Source of the DNA: DATGWF01 sp035299585
GTDB lineage: Bacteria; Actinomycetota; Actinomycetes; Actinomycetales; Microbacteriaceae
Assembly: GCA_035299585.1 (NCBI GenBank)
Contig: DATGWF010000083.1
Coordinates: forward strand, 1 to 11,911
Direction of reading: 5' to 3'
Length of the DNA: 11,911 nt
Shown: in pieces, positions 1 through 6,475 of the stretch
Layout of the letters: each line of letters opens with the position of its first letter
How positions within the stretch are numbered: the first letter of the stretch is position 1
Translations under genes and position numbers: made by a program
Notes under the pieces: model-generated
What the model was told of the DNA's origin: nothing
The model's input: the letters and a program-made list of their open reading frames with translations, nothing else
The model's database searches: none

Positions 1-1450
1 GCCCATTTCGAGTCACTTCAAGGTGCTCGGTGACGCCGCAGGGGTGTTGGAGTTCGTTCGATATTTCGGCGAACACCGTCACACCGTCGAGCACGAGATT
101 GACGGCATCGTCATCAAGCTCGACGAGCTCGCACTGCACGACGAAATGGGCGCCACCTCGCGGGCGCCTCGCTGGGCAATCGCCTACAAGTATCCGCCGG
201 AGCAGGTCAACACCAAGCTCCTCGATGTGCGTGTGAGTGTCGGCCGCACCGGGCGGGCAACCCCATACGCCGTGCTCGAGCCGGTGCGGGTTGCTGGTTC
301 TACGGTTTCGCGTGCGACCTTGCACAATCAGGAGGTTGTGAAAGCGAAGGGCGTCCTGATTGGCGACACGGTCGTGATTCGTAAGGCGGGCGATGTTATC
401 CCCGAGGTCCTGGGTCCAGTCGCTGATCTCCGCGACGGCTCGGAGGTGGCGTTTGTCATGCCGCGGGAGTGTCCAGAGTGTGGCGCGGAGCTGCGGCCTA
501 TGAAGGAGGGCGACATTGATCTGCGGTGCCCCAACGCAGTCTCTTGCCCCGCCCAAGTTCGTGGCCGAATCGAACACATCGGCTCGCGCGGCGTTCTCGA
601 TATCAAGGGGTTGGGGGCGAGCGTCGCTGACGGCTTGACAAACGGTCTGAGCGGTCGTCAAATTCTGCAATCCGAGGCAGGGCTTTTCGCGCTCACGATG
701 CAAGATCTCTTCGAAGTGCAAGGCCATGTATTTGAGGACTCGTTGAGAATCCCCGTGGTGGACGATGAGACCGGTCTCCCAAAGATCGAGACTCCCTTTA
801 GGAGAAGGCGAGAGATCGGAGTCAAGGTCATCAAGGATCCGCCTTTTGACCCTGAAAGCGATGAATTTGATGGAAATCAGGATTTCATTCTTTCGAAAGC
901 TGCATACGCATTCACCGAGCAGCTGGAGTTAGCGAAGAAGAAGGAATTCTGGCGGCAACTGGTCGCACTGAATATCCGGCACGTCGGCCCCGTTGCCGCA
1001 AGATCGCTGGCGGAAGAATTTCGAAGCATAGAGGAACTCCAGTCCTCGGATGTTGATCGCATCGCAGCTGTTGATGGAATCGCTCGTGTTATTGCCGAGT
1101 CGATCGTCGACTGGTTCGACGTTCCTTGGCATCGAGAGATTGTCGAGGAGTGGAGCAAGTCGGGAGTCATTTTCGAGCGCGGAGAGATGTCGCAATCCAG
1201 TGACACGCTAGTAGGAATAAACATTGCAGTTACGGGCAAGCTTTTCAGGCGAGACCGGGACAAAGCCTTCGAGGAGATTCGTTCTGCTGGCGGTAATGCG
1301 TCGACAGGGGTCAGTGCAACCACGAACTACCTTGTTGCAGGCGAAGGTCCAGTCGGCGCAAAACATAAGAAAGCCCAGTCGCTCGGCGTCCGCGTCATCG
1401 ACGAATTCCAATTTGAGGCATTGCTTGAGGGTGGGCCCGGGGCGCTATAA
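1..1450 (+). CDS. ligA: NAD-dependent DNA ligase LigA, 3' part (5' end outside window); C-terminal half divergent
   Basis: LigA seals nicks in duplex DNA using NAD+, joining Okazaki fragments and finishing repair. The frame is open from base 2, so the catalytic-lysine (KxDG) region is missing only because the window starts inside the gene; 482 residues are visible. In order: end of the adenylation domain (motif DGIVIKLD at visible residues 34-41, WAIAYKYPPE at 58-67), OB fold, a Cys4 zinc finger (C157, C160, C176, C182), helix-hairpin-helix region (including LNIRHVGPVAA) and a C-terminal BRCT domain ending at GPGAL. Up to about base 650 composition is typical of the region. Beyond that GC falls and the protein departs from what I expect of actinobacterial LigA, although domain order is kept. 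A second, native-looking LigA C-terminus lies 1 kb downstream, so this gene appears to be a recombinant hybrid. Family assignment is very secure; the hybrid origin is inference. Confidence 0.96.
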   Translation, partial: PISSHFKVLGDAAGVLEFVRYFGEHRHTVEHEIDGIVIKLDELALHDEMGATSRAPRWAIAYKYPPEQVNTKLLDVRVSVGRTGRATPYAVLEPVRVAGSTVSRATLHNQEVVKAKGVLIGDTVVIRKAGDVIPEVLGPVADLRDGSEVAFVMPRECPECGAELRPMKEGDIDLRCPNAVSCPAQVRGRIEHIGSRGVLDIKGLGASVADGLTNGLSGRQILQSEAGLFALTMQDLFEVQGHVFEDSLRIPVVDDETGLPKIETPFRRRREIGVKVIKDPPFDPESDEFDGNQDFILSKAAYAFTEQLELAKKKEFWRQLVALNIRHVGPVAARSLAEEFRSIEELQSSDVDRIAAVDGIARVIAESIVDWFDVPWHREIVEEWSKSGVIFERGEMSQSSDTLVGINIAVTGKLFRRDRDKAFEEIRSAGGNASTGVSATTNYLVAGEGPVGAKHKKAQSLGVRVIDEFQFEALLEGGPGAL

Positions 1451-2445
1451 CTTCACATAATCCGAATCGCGGGAGGGGCGGTCAATTATGCCGAAATCGT
1501 TTGTCGCAATCGACTTTGAAACAGCGAACTCTTTTCGAGGTTCGCCTTGCGAGCTAGGCCTTGCCAAGTTCATTGACGGGAAGCTGGACGACGTCTACAG
1601 GACGCTCTTGAGGCCACCTGCCGGCCATGCCCATTTTGATTCATTCAACATAATGCTGCATGGCATCCAGGAGGCGGATGTGCGAGATGCGCCAGAGCTA
1701 ATCGATATTCTTCCTGGCCTCGTTGAGTACGTCGAAGACCTACCACTTGTAGCGCACAATGCCGCGTTCGACCTCGGTGTTCTAAGGGACACGTTGGACC
1801 AGTATTCACACCCATACCCGAACTTCACCTATTACTGCACGTTAGTTATGAGCCGGCGCGTACTCGACTTGCCCTCTTACAGCCTTCCGTACGTCGCGGA
1901 CGAGCTTGGTGTTGAGCTTTCAGGCCATCACTCCGCCGCAGTGGATGCCAGGGTTAGCGGCGAAATAGCGATTCGACTATTGGAGCGCCGTTCGGGTGAA
2001 TCCCTGGAACAGCTTGCGTCGTCACTTCAGGTGGTTGGCGGGCGAGTCAGCGGTAGCGACTGGTCAGGCTGCCATCGGAGGGATAGCGGATCTGATCGGT
2101 TCTCGCCTGAGCGCCTCGCGGAGTTAATGGCTCTATTGGACGGTGCGGAACTCAATCCGCATGGCGAGATTTCAGGCCGGCGAATCGTCTTTACGGGAAC
2201 TCTCGGTTCAATGACGAGAGCAGAGGCTCACGCGCACGTGCTGAAGGCTGGGGGAGTGCCGGAGAAGACGGTAACCAGACATACAGACCTTTTGGTGTTT
2301 GGCGTACAGGATCGGGCACATCTTCGGCCGGGTTCCGAGAATTCGAAGAAGTATGAGCGTGCTATGGAGCTTCGAGAAAGCGGAAGCAAAATCGAGATTC
2401 TCGACGAGGTCCTGTTCTTGCGACTCCTGCGTGGCGATTAACGGA
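650..2445. other. putative horizontally acquired block replacing the 3' end of ligA and adding an exonuclease-BRCT gene
   Basis: Hand counts of 60-base lines give about 60-65% GC before base 650, then mostly 40-57% (as low as 40% at 841-900 and 45% at 2341-2400), returning to 67% at 2461-2520. The right edge coincides with the stop codon of the exonuclease gene (2439-2441), directly abutting a piece of native ligA. The left edge lies inside the conserved zinc-finger/HhH coding region and cannot be placed exactly. No recombinase gene, terminal inverted repeat or target duplication was seen. This suits recombination anchored by homology on the left and little or no homology on the right, rather than transposition. 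Boundaries are approximate. Confidence 0.7.
1488..2441 (+). CDS. DEDDh 3'-5' exonuclease (DnaQ-like) fused to a C-terminal BRCT domain
   Basis: The 317-residue protein has an N-terminal DnaQ/RNase T-type exonuclease fold. ExoI is AIDFETAN with D9 and E11; ExoII is VAHNAAFD with D95; ExoIII is HHSAAVDAR with H148 and D153. All four acidic residues and the histidine of the DEDDh class are present, so it should remove nucleotides from 3' ends with two metal ions. A linker of low complexity (about 185-225) leads to a BRCT domain (about 229-313: GRRIVFTGTLG, then AGGVPEKTVTRHTDLLVFG). The ATG has a strong GGGAGGGG ribosome-binding site at 1471-1478. The gene starts 37 bases after the ligA stop and is probably co-transcribed with it. 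GC is low, like the divergent ligA half. It is not the replicative epsilon subunit, which lacks BRCT. The substrate is unknown; a role in repair, or in defence, is possible but unproven. Confidence 0.88.
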   Translation: MPKSFVAIDFETANSFRGSPCELGLAKFIDGKLDDVYRTLLRPPAGHAHFDSFNIMLHGIQEADVRDAPELIDILPGLVEYVEDLPLVAHNAAFDLGVLRDTLDQYSHPYPNFTYYCTLVMSRRVLDLPSYSLPYVADELGVELSGHHSAAVDARVSGEIAIRLLERRSGESLEQLASSLQVVGGRVSGSDWSGCHRRDSGSDRFSPERLAELMALLDGAELNPHGEISGRRIVFTGTLGSMTRAEAHAHVLKAGGVPEKTVTRHTDLLVFGVQDRAHLRPGSENSKKYERAMELRESGSKIEILDEVLFLRLLRGD

Positions 2446-2596
2446 TGCCTCGAGCGTGTCGAAGAAGACCGACTTCGTTGCGGCCGGGCCTGGCGCCGGT
2501 TCGAAGCTCGCTAAGGCGGAGGAGCTCGGTATCCGCGTGCTTGACGCGGCACAGTTCAAGGTTCTGGTGACCGAGGGGCCCGCAGCCCTCGACTGA
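2441..2596 (+). pseudogene. ligA: orphan 3' end of the native ligA (BRCT tail remnant)
   Basis: In the frame starting at 2441 the sequence reads TDASSVSKKTDFVAAG, then a GSKLAKAEELGIRV segment, then an AAQF...EGPAALD end and TGA at 2594-2596. This is the second half of a LigA BRCT domain as I know it from actinobacteria. It aligns with the end of the upstream ligA copy from its AGGNASTGVS segment, with identity of roughly two-fifths by eye. It has no start codon or ribosome-binding site in a sensible place and begins right at the stop of the exonuclease gene, so it is best read as the stranded end of the resident ligA. The frame is still open and GC-rich, which suggests a recent event. Its last 41 bases lie antisense to the end of the membrane-protein gene. 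Confidence 0.85.
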
Positions 2597-2990
2597 GGAT
2601 GAGCAGGACCGTCACATACGCGACGAGACCGAACGTCCAGGGAGCACGAAAGAACGAGTACAGCGCGCTCACGGTCACGATGTCGGTGATGAGAGCAAAG
2701 GCCACCATGCCGGCTACCGCGATGATGAGCGCGCGAATGGCAGGATGCTGCACACTCGGAATCGCTCCCGTCACGCGAGCGGCCAACCAGACCGCCAAGA
2801 CAGTGACGCCCGCGAGGATGAGCCACACCACAATGACGTTCGCGAAAGCACTCGTCGACGCGCCATCCGTACGTCTCGACTCCGGGTCGGTCGCGACCAT
2901 GACGATAATCTCGGCGACGCTGGCGACCACGGTGGTGACAAGTGCGAGCGGGAAATTCGATGTGAGAGATACGCGCATGTGACTCAGCAT
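2556..2990 (-). CDS. small four-helix membrane protein of unknown function
   Basis: From ATG at 2990 the product is 144 residues (an alternative ATG at 2978 gives 140). I do not recognise the family. Four hydrophobic stretches are visible: PLALVTTVVASVAEIIVMV; FANVIVVWLILAGVTVLAVW; IRALIIAVAGMVAFALITDI plus VTVSALY; and FGLVAYVTVLLILS. Between the first two is a polar loop (DPESRRTDGASTSA). The protein ends in a short basic tail (RGLRAPRSPEP), so it should be an integral cytoplasmic-membrane protein. Neither candidate start has a convincing ribosome-binding site. A TTGACG on the minus strand (3020-3025) could be a -35 box, but no good -10 follows. The gene is divergent from gatC and convergent with the ligA remnant, whose last 41 bases it overlaps. 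The frame stays open much further upstream (to about 3578), but that stretch is antisense to gatC/gatA and is not coding. Confidence 0.7.
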   Translation of the reverse strand: MLSHMRVSLTSNFPLALVTTVVASVAEIIVMVATDPESRRTDGASTSAFANVIVVWLILAGVTVLAVWLAARVTGAIPSVQHPAIRALIIAVAGMVAFALITDIVTVSALYSFFRAPWTFGLVAYVTVLLILSRGLRAPRSPEP

Positions 2991-3060
2991 TGAGGTAGTG
3001 CGGTTTGGCCGTGTGAAACCGTCAACGTTGTCACCTGAAAGGGTCGGGCCAATGGCGACG

Positions 3061-3079
3061 CGACGGGGTCGTCCCGTCG
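3061..3079. promoter_or_regulatory. GC-rich inverted repeat upstream of the gatC -10 element
   Basis: CGACGGG (3061-3067) and CCCGTCG (3073-3079) form a perfect 7-bp dyad around a 5-base centre. It covers the place where a -35 box would sit for the -10 at 3092. No T-run follows, so it does not look like a terminator. An operator role is inference. The rest of the divergent spacer (2991-3060) has a weaker dyad, CGGTTT (3001-3006) with AAACCG (3016-3021). Confidence 0.4.
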
Positions 3080-3091
3080 GCGAGCGGCGGA

Positions 3092-3097
3092 TAGACT
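3092..3097 (+). promoter_or_regulatory. candidate -10 element of the gatCAB promoter
   Basis: TAGACT fits the TAN3T -10 pattern used by actinobacterial housekeeping sigma factors. It would place transcription start near 3103-3104, 38 bases upstream of the gatC ATG. There is no recognisable TTGACA-like -35 at the right distance. Confidence 0.5.
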
Positions 3098-3102
3098 GAG
3101 TG

Positions 3103-3121
3103 AGCCGCGAGACTCGCGGCT
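3103..3121 (+). promoter_or_regulatory. perfect hairpin at the very 5' end of the predicted gatCAB transcript
   Basis: AGCCGCGAG (3103-3111) and CTCGCGGCT (3113-3121) are exact reverse complements separated by one base, giving an eight-base-pair stem with a three-base loop in RNA. It starts at the predicted transcription start and ends 20 bases before the ATG. No T-run follows, so a terminator is unlikely. A 5'-end stabilising stem or a regulatory leader are possible roles. Confidence 0.45.
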
Positions 3122-3141
3122 TCTGCATGTCACGGAGCCAC

Positions 3142-3441
3142 ATGACCGACATCACGGCCGAACAGGTTGAGCATCTCGCCAGCCTTGCCCGCATCGCCCT
3201 CACGCCGGACGAAATCACCCATTTCGCTGCCGAACTCACCGACATCATGCACGCCGTCGAACAGGTGAACGAGGTTGCCGGCGACGACGTGCCGCCCACC
3301 TCGCACCCCATCCCGCTCGCCAACGTGTCGCGCGCCGACGAGGTCGCCAACGTGCTCGACCGTGAGGAAGCACTCAAGGGCGCCCCCGAACACGACGGCA
3401 GTCGCTTCGTTGTGACCGCCATCCTGGGGGAGGAACAGTAA
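3142..3441 (+). CDS. gatC: Asp/Glu-tRNA amidotransferase subunit C
   Basis: GatC is the small belt-like subunit that wraps around and stabilises GatA and GatB in the cytoplasmic GatCAB complex. The 99-residue product shows the family pattern: an N-terminal helix EQVEHLASLARIALTPDEI (about 7-25), a second helix with the family-typical ELTDIM, then a conserved proline-rich middle (VPPTSHPIPLANVSRADEV) and a C-terminal strand (FVVTAILGEEQ). I chose ATG 3142 because GGAG lies four bases upstream and MTDIT is a usual family start; an in-frame ATG at 3127 would add five residues. The stop overlaps the gatA ATG by one base (TAATG), indicating translational coupling within gatC-gatA-gatB. Confidence 0.95.
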   Translation: MTDITAEQVEHLASLARIALTPDEITHFAAELTDIMHAVEQVNEVAGDDVPPTSHPIPLANVSRADEVANVLDREEALKGAPEHDGSRFVVTAILGEEQ

Positions 3442-4949
3442 TGAGCGACCTCACCCGCAAAACCGCCGCCGAACTTTCCGCGCTGCTCAGCGCCGGTGAG
3501 GTGAGTGCCCGCGAAGTCACCGACGCCCACCTCGACCGGATCGCCGCCGCAGAGCCGAGCGTGCACGCATTCCTGCACGTGAACGCCGAAGGAGCGCGTG
3601 CCGCTGCCGACGACATCGACCGCAAACGTGCCGCCGGTGAAGAACTCGGCGCGCTCGCCGGAGTTCCGGTCGCCTACAAAGACCTCCTCGTCACCACGGA
3701 CATGCCCACCACGGCCGCGTCGAGGATTCTCGAGGGGTGGATGTCGCCCTACGACGCCACTCCGGTCGCCAAGACCCGCGCCGCCGGCATGATCCCGCTC
3801 GGCAAAACCAACATGGACGAATTCGCCATGGGCTCCACCACGGAACGCTCGGCCTACCAGGTCACGAGCAACCCGTGGGCGCTCGACCGCATCCCCGGCG
3901 GCTCCTCGGGTGGGTCCGCCGCGGCCGTCGCGGCCTTCGAAACGCCCATCGCCCTCGGCTCAGACACCGGCGGCTCGATTCGCCAGCCGGCGCACTGCAC
4001 CGGCATCGTCGGCGTCAAGCCGACCTATGGCGGCGTGAGCCGCTACGGCGCTATCGCCATGGCCTCATCGCTCGACCAGATTGGGCCGTTCGGACGCACC
4101 GTGCTCGACGCCGCTCTGCTGCACGACGTCATCGCCGGCCATGACCGCAACGACTCCACCTCGCTCACCGATGCGTGGCCGAGCTTCGCGGAAGCCGCCC
4201 AAAACCGAGACCTGCGCGGCGTGAAGGTCGGTGTGATTGCAGAACTCAACACTGATGGTGTTCAAGATGGCGTGCGTGCCCAGTTCCGGGCCGCGCTCGA
4301 TGTGCTCGCGGCCGCCGGTGCCGAGATCGTTGAAGTGAGCCTGCCCAAGCTCGAGTATGCGATCGCCGCGTACTACCTACTGATGCCCGCGGAGGTGTCG
4401 AGCAACCTGGCCAAATTTGACTCGGTTCGCTTCGGTCTGCGCGTGAACCCACAGGGTGGCGGCACCGTCGAGGATGTGATGAGCGCGACCCGTGAAGCCG
4501 GCTTCGGCCCCGAGGTGAAGCGACGCATCATTCTCGGCACCTATGCCTTGTCGGCCGGATATTACGACGCCTACTACGGCAGCGCCCAAAAGGTGCGCAC
4601 CCTGGTCCAGCGCGACTTCGCGGCCGCATTCGCCCAGGTCGATGTGCTCGTCTCGCCGACCGCACCCACAACCGCGTACAAACTCGGTGAAAAGCTCGGT
4701 GATCCGGTCGCGATGTACCTCGGCGATGTCGCCACCATTCCGGCGAACCTTGCCGGCATCCCCGGCATGTCACTCCCGGTGGGGCTCGCCGCCGAAGACG
4801 GCATGCCCGTCGGTCTGCAGATTCTCGCGCCCGCTCGTGAGGATGCCCGCCTGTACCGCGTCGGTGGTGCGCTCGAAGCGCTCTTGCACGAAACGTGGGG
4901 TGGTGCGCTCATTGCGCAGGCTCCCGAGCTGACCGGAGGTGCCCGCTGA
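3441..4949 (+). CDS. gatA: Asp/Glu-tRNA amidotransferase subunit A (amidase)
   Basis: GatA hydrolyses glutamine and channels ammonia to GatB. The 502-residue protein is full length and has the amidase-signature fold with an intact Ser-cisSer-Lys triad: K80 (VAYKDLL), S155 in GGSSGGS (residues 153-159) and S179 in DTGGSIRQPA. Surrounding motifs (GKTNMDEFAMGS at 121-132, GIVGVKPTYGGVSRYG at 188-203) are those of GatA rather than of a general amidase. The triad positions match the known bacterial GatA numbering within one residue. The ATG overlaps the gatC stop, with a GGGGGAGG ribosome-binding site just upstream, and the gene's own stop overlaps the gatB start. It presumably serves Gln-tRNA(Gln) formation and perhaps Asn-tRNA(Asn); which of these cannot be told from the window. 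Confidence 0.98.
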   Translation: MSDLTRKTAAELSALLSAGEVSAREVTDAHLDRIAAAEPSVHAFLHVNAEGARAAADDIDRKRAAGEELGALAGVPVAYKDLLVTTDMPTTAASRILEGWMSPYDATPVAKTRAAGMIPLGKTNMDEFAMGSTTERSAYQVTSNPWALDRIPGGSSGGSAAAVAAFETPIALGSDTGGSIRQPAHCTGIVGVKPTYGGVSRYGAIAMASSLDQIGPFGRTVLDAALLHDVIAGHDRNDSTSLTDAWPSFAEAAQNRDLRGVKVGVIAELNTDGVQDGVRAQFRAALDVLAAAGAEIVEVSLPKLEYAIAAYYLLMPAEVSSNLAKFDSVRFGLRVNPQGGGTVEDVMSATREAGFGPEVKRRIILGTYALSAGYYDAYYGSAQKVRTLVQRDFAAAFAQVDVLVSPTAPTTAYKLGEKLGDPVAMYLGDVATIPANLAGIPGMSLPVGLAAEDGMPVGLQILAPAREDARLYRVGGALEALLHETWGGALIAQAPELTGGAR

Positions 4950-6445
4950 TGGCCAAGGCAGAACTGATGGATTACGAGCAAGCACTCGAACTGTTCGAAC
5001 CGGTCATCGGCCTCGAGGTGCACGTCGAGCTTTCGACCACGACGAAGATGTTCTCGGCGGCACCAAACGAATTTGGTGACGACCCGAACACCAATATCAC
5101 CCCGACCTGCCTCGGCCTGCCCGGTTCGCTTCCGGTGGTGAACGAGACCGCGGTTCGGTACTCCATCAGCCTCGGCCTCGCACTCGGTTGCAGCATCGCC
5201 GAGTCGAGCCGCTTCGCGCGCAAGAACTACTTCTACCCCGACCTCGCGAAGAACTACCAGATTTCGCAATACGACGAGCCCATCGCCTTCGAGGGTTCGG
5301 TCGAGGTGGAGCTTTCCGACGGCCGCACCTACCAGGTGCCGATTGAGCGCGCCCACATGGAAGAAGACGCCGGCAAGCTCACTCACGTCGGTGGCGCGAC
5401 CGGGCGTATTCAGGGCGCCGAGTACTCACTCGTCGACTACAACCGTGCCGGTGTGCCGCTTGTCGAAATTGTCACCCGGCCGATTTTCGCCGACCGCGAT
5501 GCTCCCGAACTGGCCAAGGCCTATGTCGCCACAATCCGCGACATGGTGATTGCCCTCGGTGTCTCACACGCCCGCATGGACCGCGGCAACCTGCGTTGCG
5601 ACGCGAACGTCTCCCTTCGCCCACGCGGCACCGAGAAGCTCGGCACCCGCACCGAGACCAAGAACGTCAACTCGCTGCGCTCCATCGAGCGAGCCGTGCG
5701 CTACGAAATTCAGCGCCAGGCCGCAATTCTCGCCAAAGGTGGCTCCATCACCCAGGAGACTCGCCACTGGCACGAAGACACCGGTGCGACCTCGCCCGGT
5801 CGCCCGAAGTCGGACGCGGACGACTACCGCTACTTCCCGGAGCCCGACCTGCTTCCGGTCGAGCCGAGCCGCGAACTCATCGAGGAACTCCGCGCGGCGT
5901 TGCCCGAGCCGCCCGCTGCACGTCGTCGCCGGCTGAAGGCCGATTGGGGCTTCACCGACCTCGAATTCCAGGACGTCGTCAACGCCGGACTCCTCAGCGA
6001 AATCGTCGAAACGGTGGCCGCGGGAGCCACTCCGGCAGCCGCGCGCAAGTGGTGGACCGGCGAGATCGCACGTCTGGCCAACCAGAGCGACCGCGAACCG
6101 AGCGAGCTCGTGTCGCCGGCACACGTTGCCGAGCTGCAAGGTCTCGTCGACGCGGGTACCCTCACCGACCGTCTCGCACGCCAGGTGCTCGAGGGTGTCA
6201 TCGCCGGCGAAGGTTCGCCGCAGCAGGTGGTCGACGCTCGTGGTCTCGCGGTTGTCTCGGACGATGGTGCGCTCATCGCGGCCATCGATGCGGCGCTCGC
6301 ACAGCAGCCCGACGTGCTGGAGAAGATTCGCGATGGCAAGGTGCAAGCCGCCGGCGCGGTCATTGGCGCTGTCATGAAGGCGATGGGTGGCCAGGCAGAC
6401 GCGGCCCGTGTTCGTGAGCTCGTGCTGGAGCGCGCCACCGCCTAA
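4949..6445 (+). CDS. gatB: Asp/Glu-tRNA amidotransferase subunit B (kinase/transamidase)
   Basis: GatB binds the misacylated tRNA, phosphorylates the attached Glu or Asp with ATP and amidates it with ammonia from GatA. The 498-residue product has the family hallmarks FEPVIGLEVHVEL (16-28), LGLPGSLPVVN (55-65), YFYPDLAKNYQISQYDEP (94-111), the DANVSLRPRG and TETKNVNS segments of the catalytic cradle, and DYRYFPEPDL near the middle. A helical C-terminal YqeY-like region (roughly the last 150 residues) handles tRNA. The ATG at 4949 overlaps the gatA stop (TGATG), with GGAGG about nine bases upstream; this start gives the normal family length. Upstream in-frame starts would read into gatA and are not needed. 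dinB follows after 29 bases with no terminator visible. Confidence 0.98.
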   Translation: MAKAELMDYEQALELFEPVIGLEVHVELSTTTKMFSAAPNEFGDDPNTNITPTCLGLPGSLPVVNETAVRYSISLGLALGCSIAESSRFARKNYFYPDLAKNYQISQYDEPIAFEGSVEVELSDGRTYQVPIERAHMEEDAGKLTHVGGATGRIQGAEYSLVDYNRAGVPLVEIVTRPIFADRDAPELAKAYVATIRDMVIALGVSHARMDRGNLRCDANVSLRPRGTEKLGTRTETKNVNSLRSIERAVRYEIQRQAAILAKGGSITQETRHWHEDTGATSPGRPKSDADDYRYFPEPDLLPVEPSRELIEELRAALPEPPAARRRRLKADWGFTDLEFQDVVNAGLLSEIVETVAAGATPAAARKWWTGEIARLANQSDREPSELVSPAHVAELQGLVDAGTLTDRLARQVLEGVIAGEGSPQQVVDARGLAVVSDDGALIAAIDAALAQQPDVLEKIRDGKVQAAGAVIGAVMKAMGGQADAARVRELVLERATA

Positions 6446-6462
6446 CTGTCGGAGCACGCACG

Positions 6463-6475
6463 TACCCTGGATGAG
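6463..6475 (+). promoter_or_regulatory. candidate leaderless promoter of dinB (-10 TACCCT)
   Basis: TACCCT at 6463-6468 fits TAN3T, and counting seven bases on from its last T puts +1 at 6475, the G of the dinB GTG. No ribosome-binding site precedes that GTG, as expected for a leaderless mRNA, which is common in actinobacteria. No -35 is evident, and no LexA-type box was seen in the 29-base gap. Confidence 0.45.

Noticed and set aside
650..2445. Transposon or prophage insertion as the cause of the ligA scar
   Set aside because: No transposase, integrase, terminal inverted repeats or target-site duplication was found at either edge.
3127..3141. Earlier gatC start (ATG 3127), or GTG 3100
   Set aside because: GGAG precedes ATG 3142 and the family normally starts there; GTG 3100 would lie upstream of the predicted transcription start and encode the hairpin.
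2556..3578. Long minus-strand open frame (340 codons) covering the membrane protein and the start of gatCA
   Set aside because: Only the part from 2990 down is hydrophobic and protein-like; the upstream part is antisense to gatC/gatA and is open because of GC-biased codons.
5564..6457. Minus-strand open frame of 297 codons inside gatB
   Set aside because: Entirely antisense to a certain gene, no recognisable domain, composition typical of high-GC shadow frames.
6471..6473. ATG as dinB start
   Set aside because: It is out of frame with the polymerase; the in-frame start is GTG 6475.
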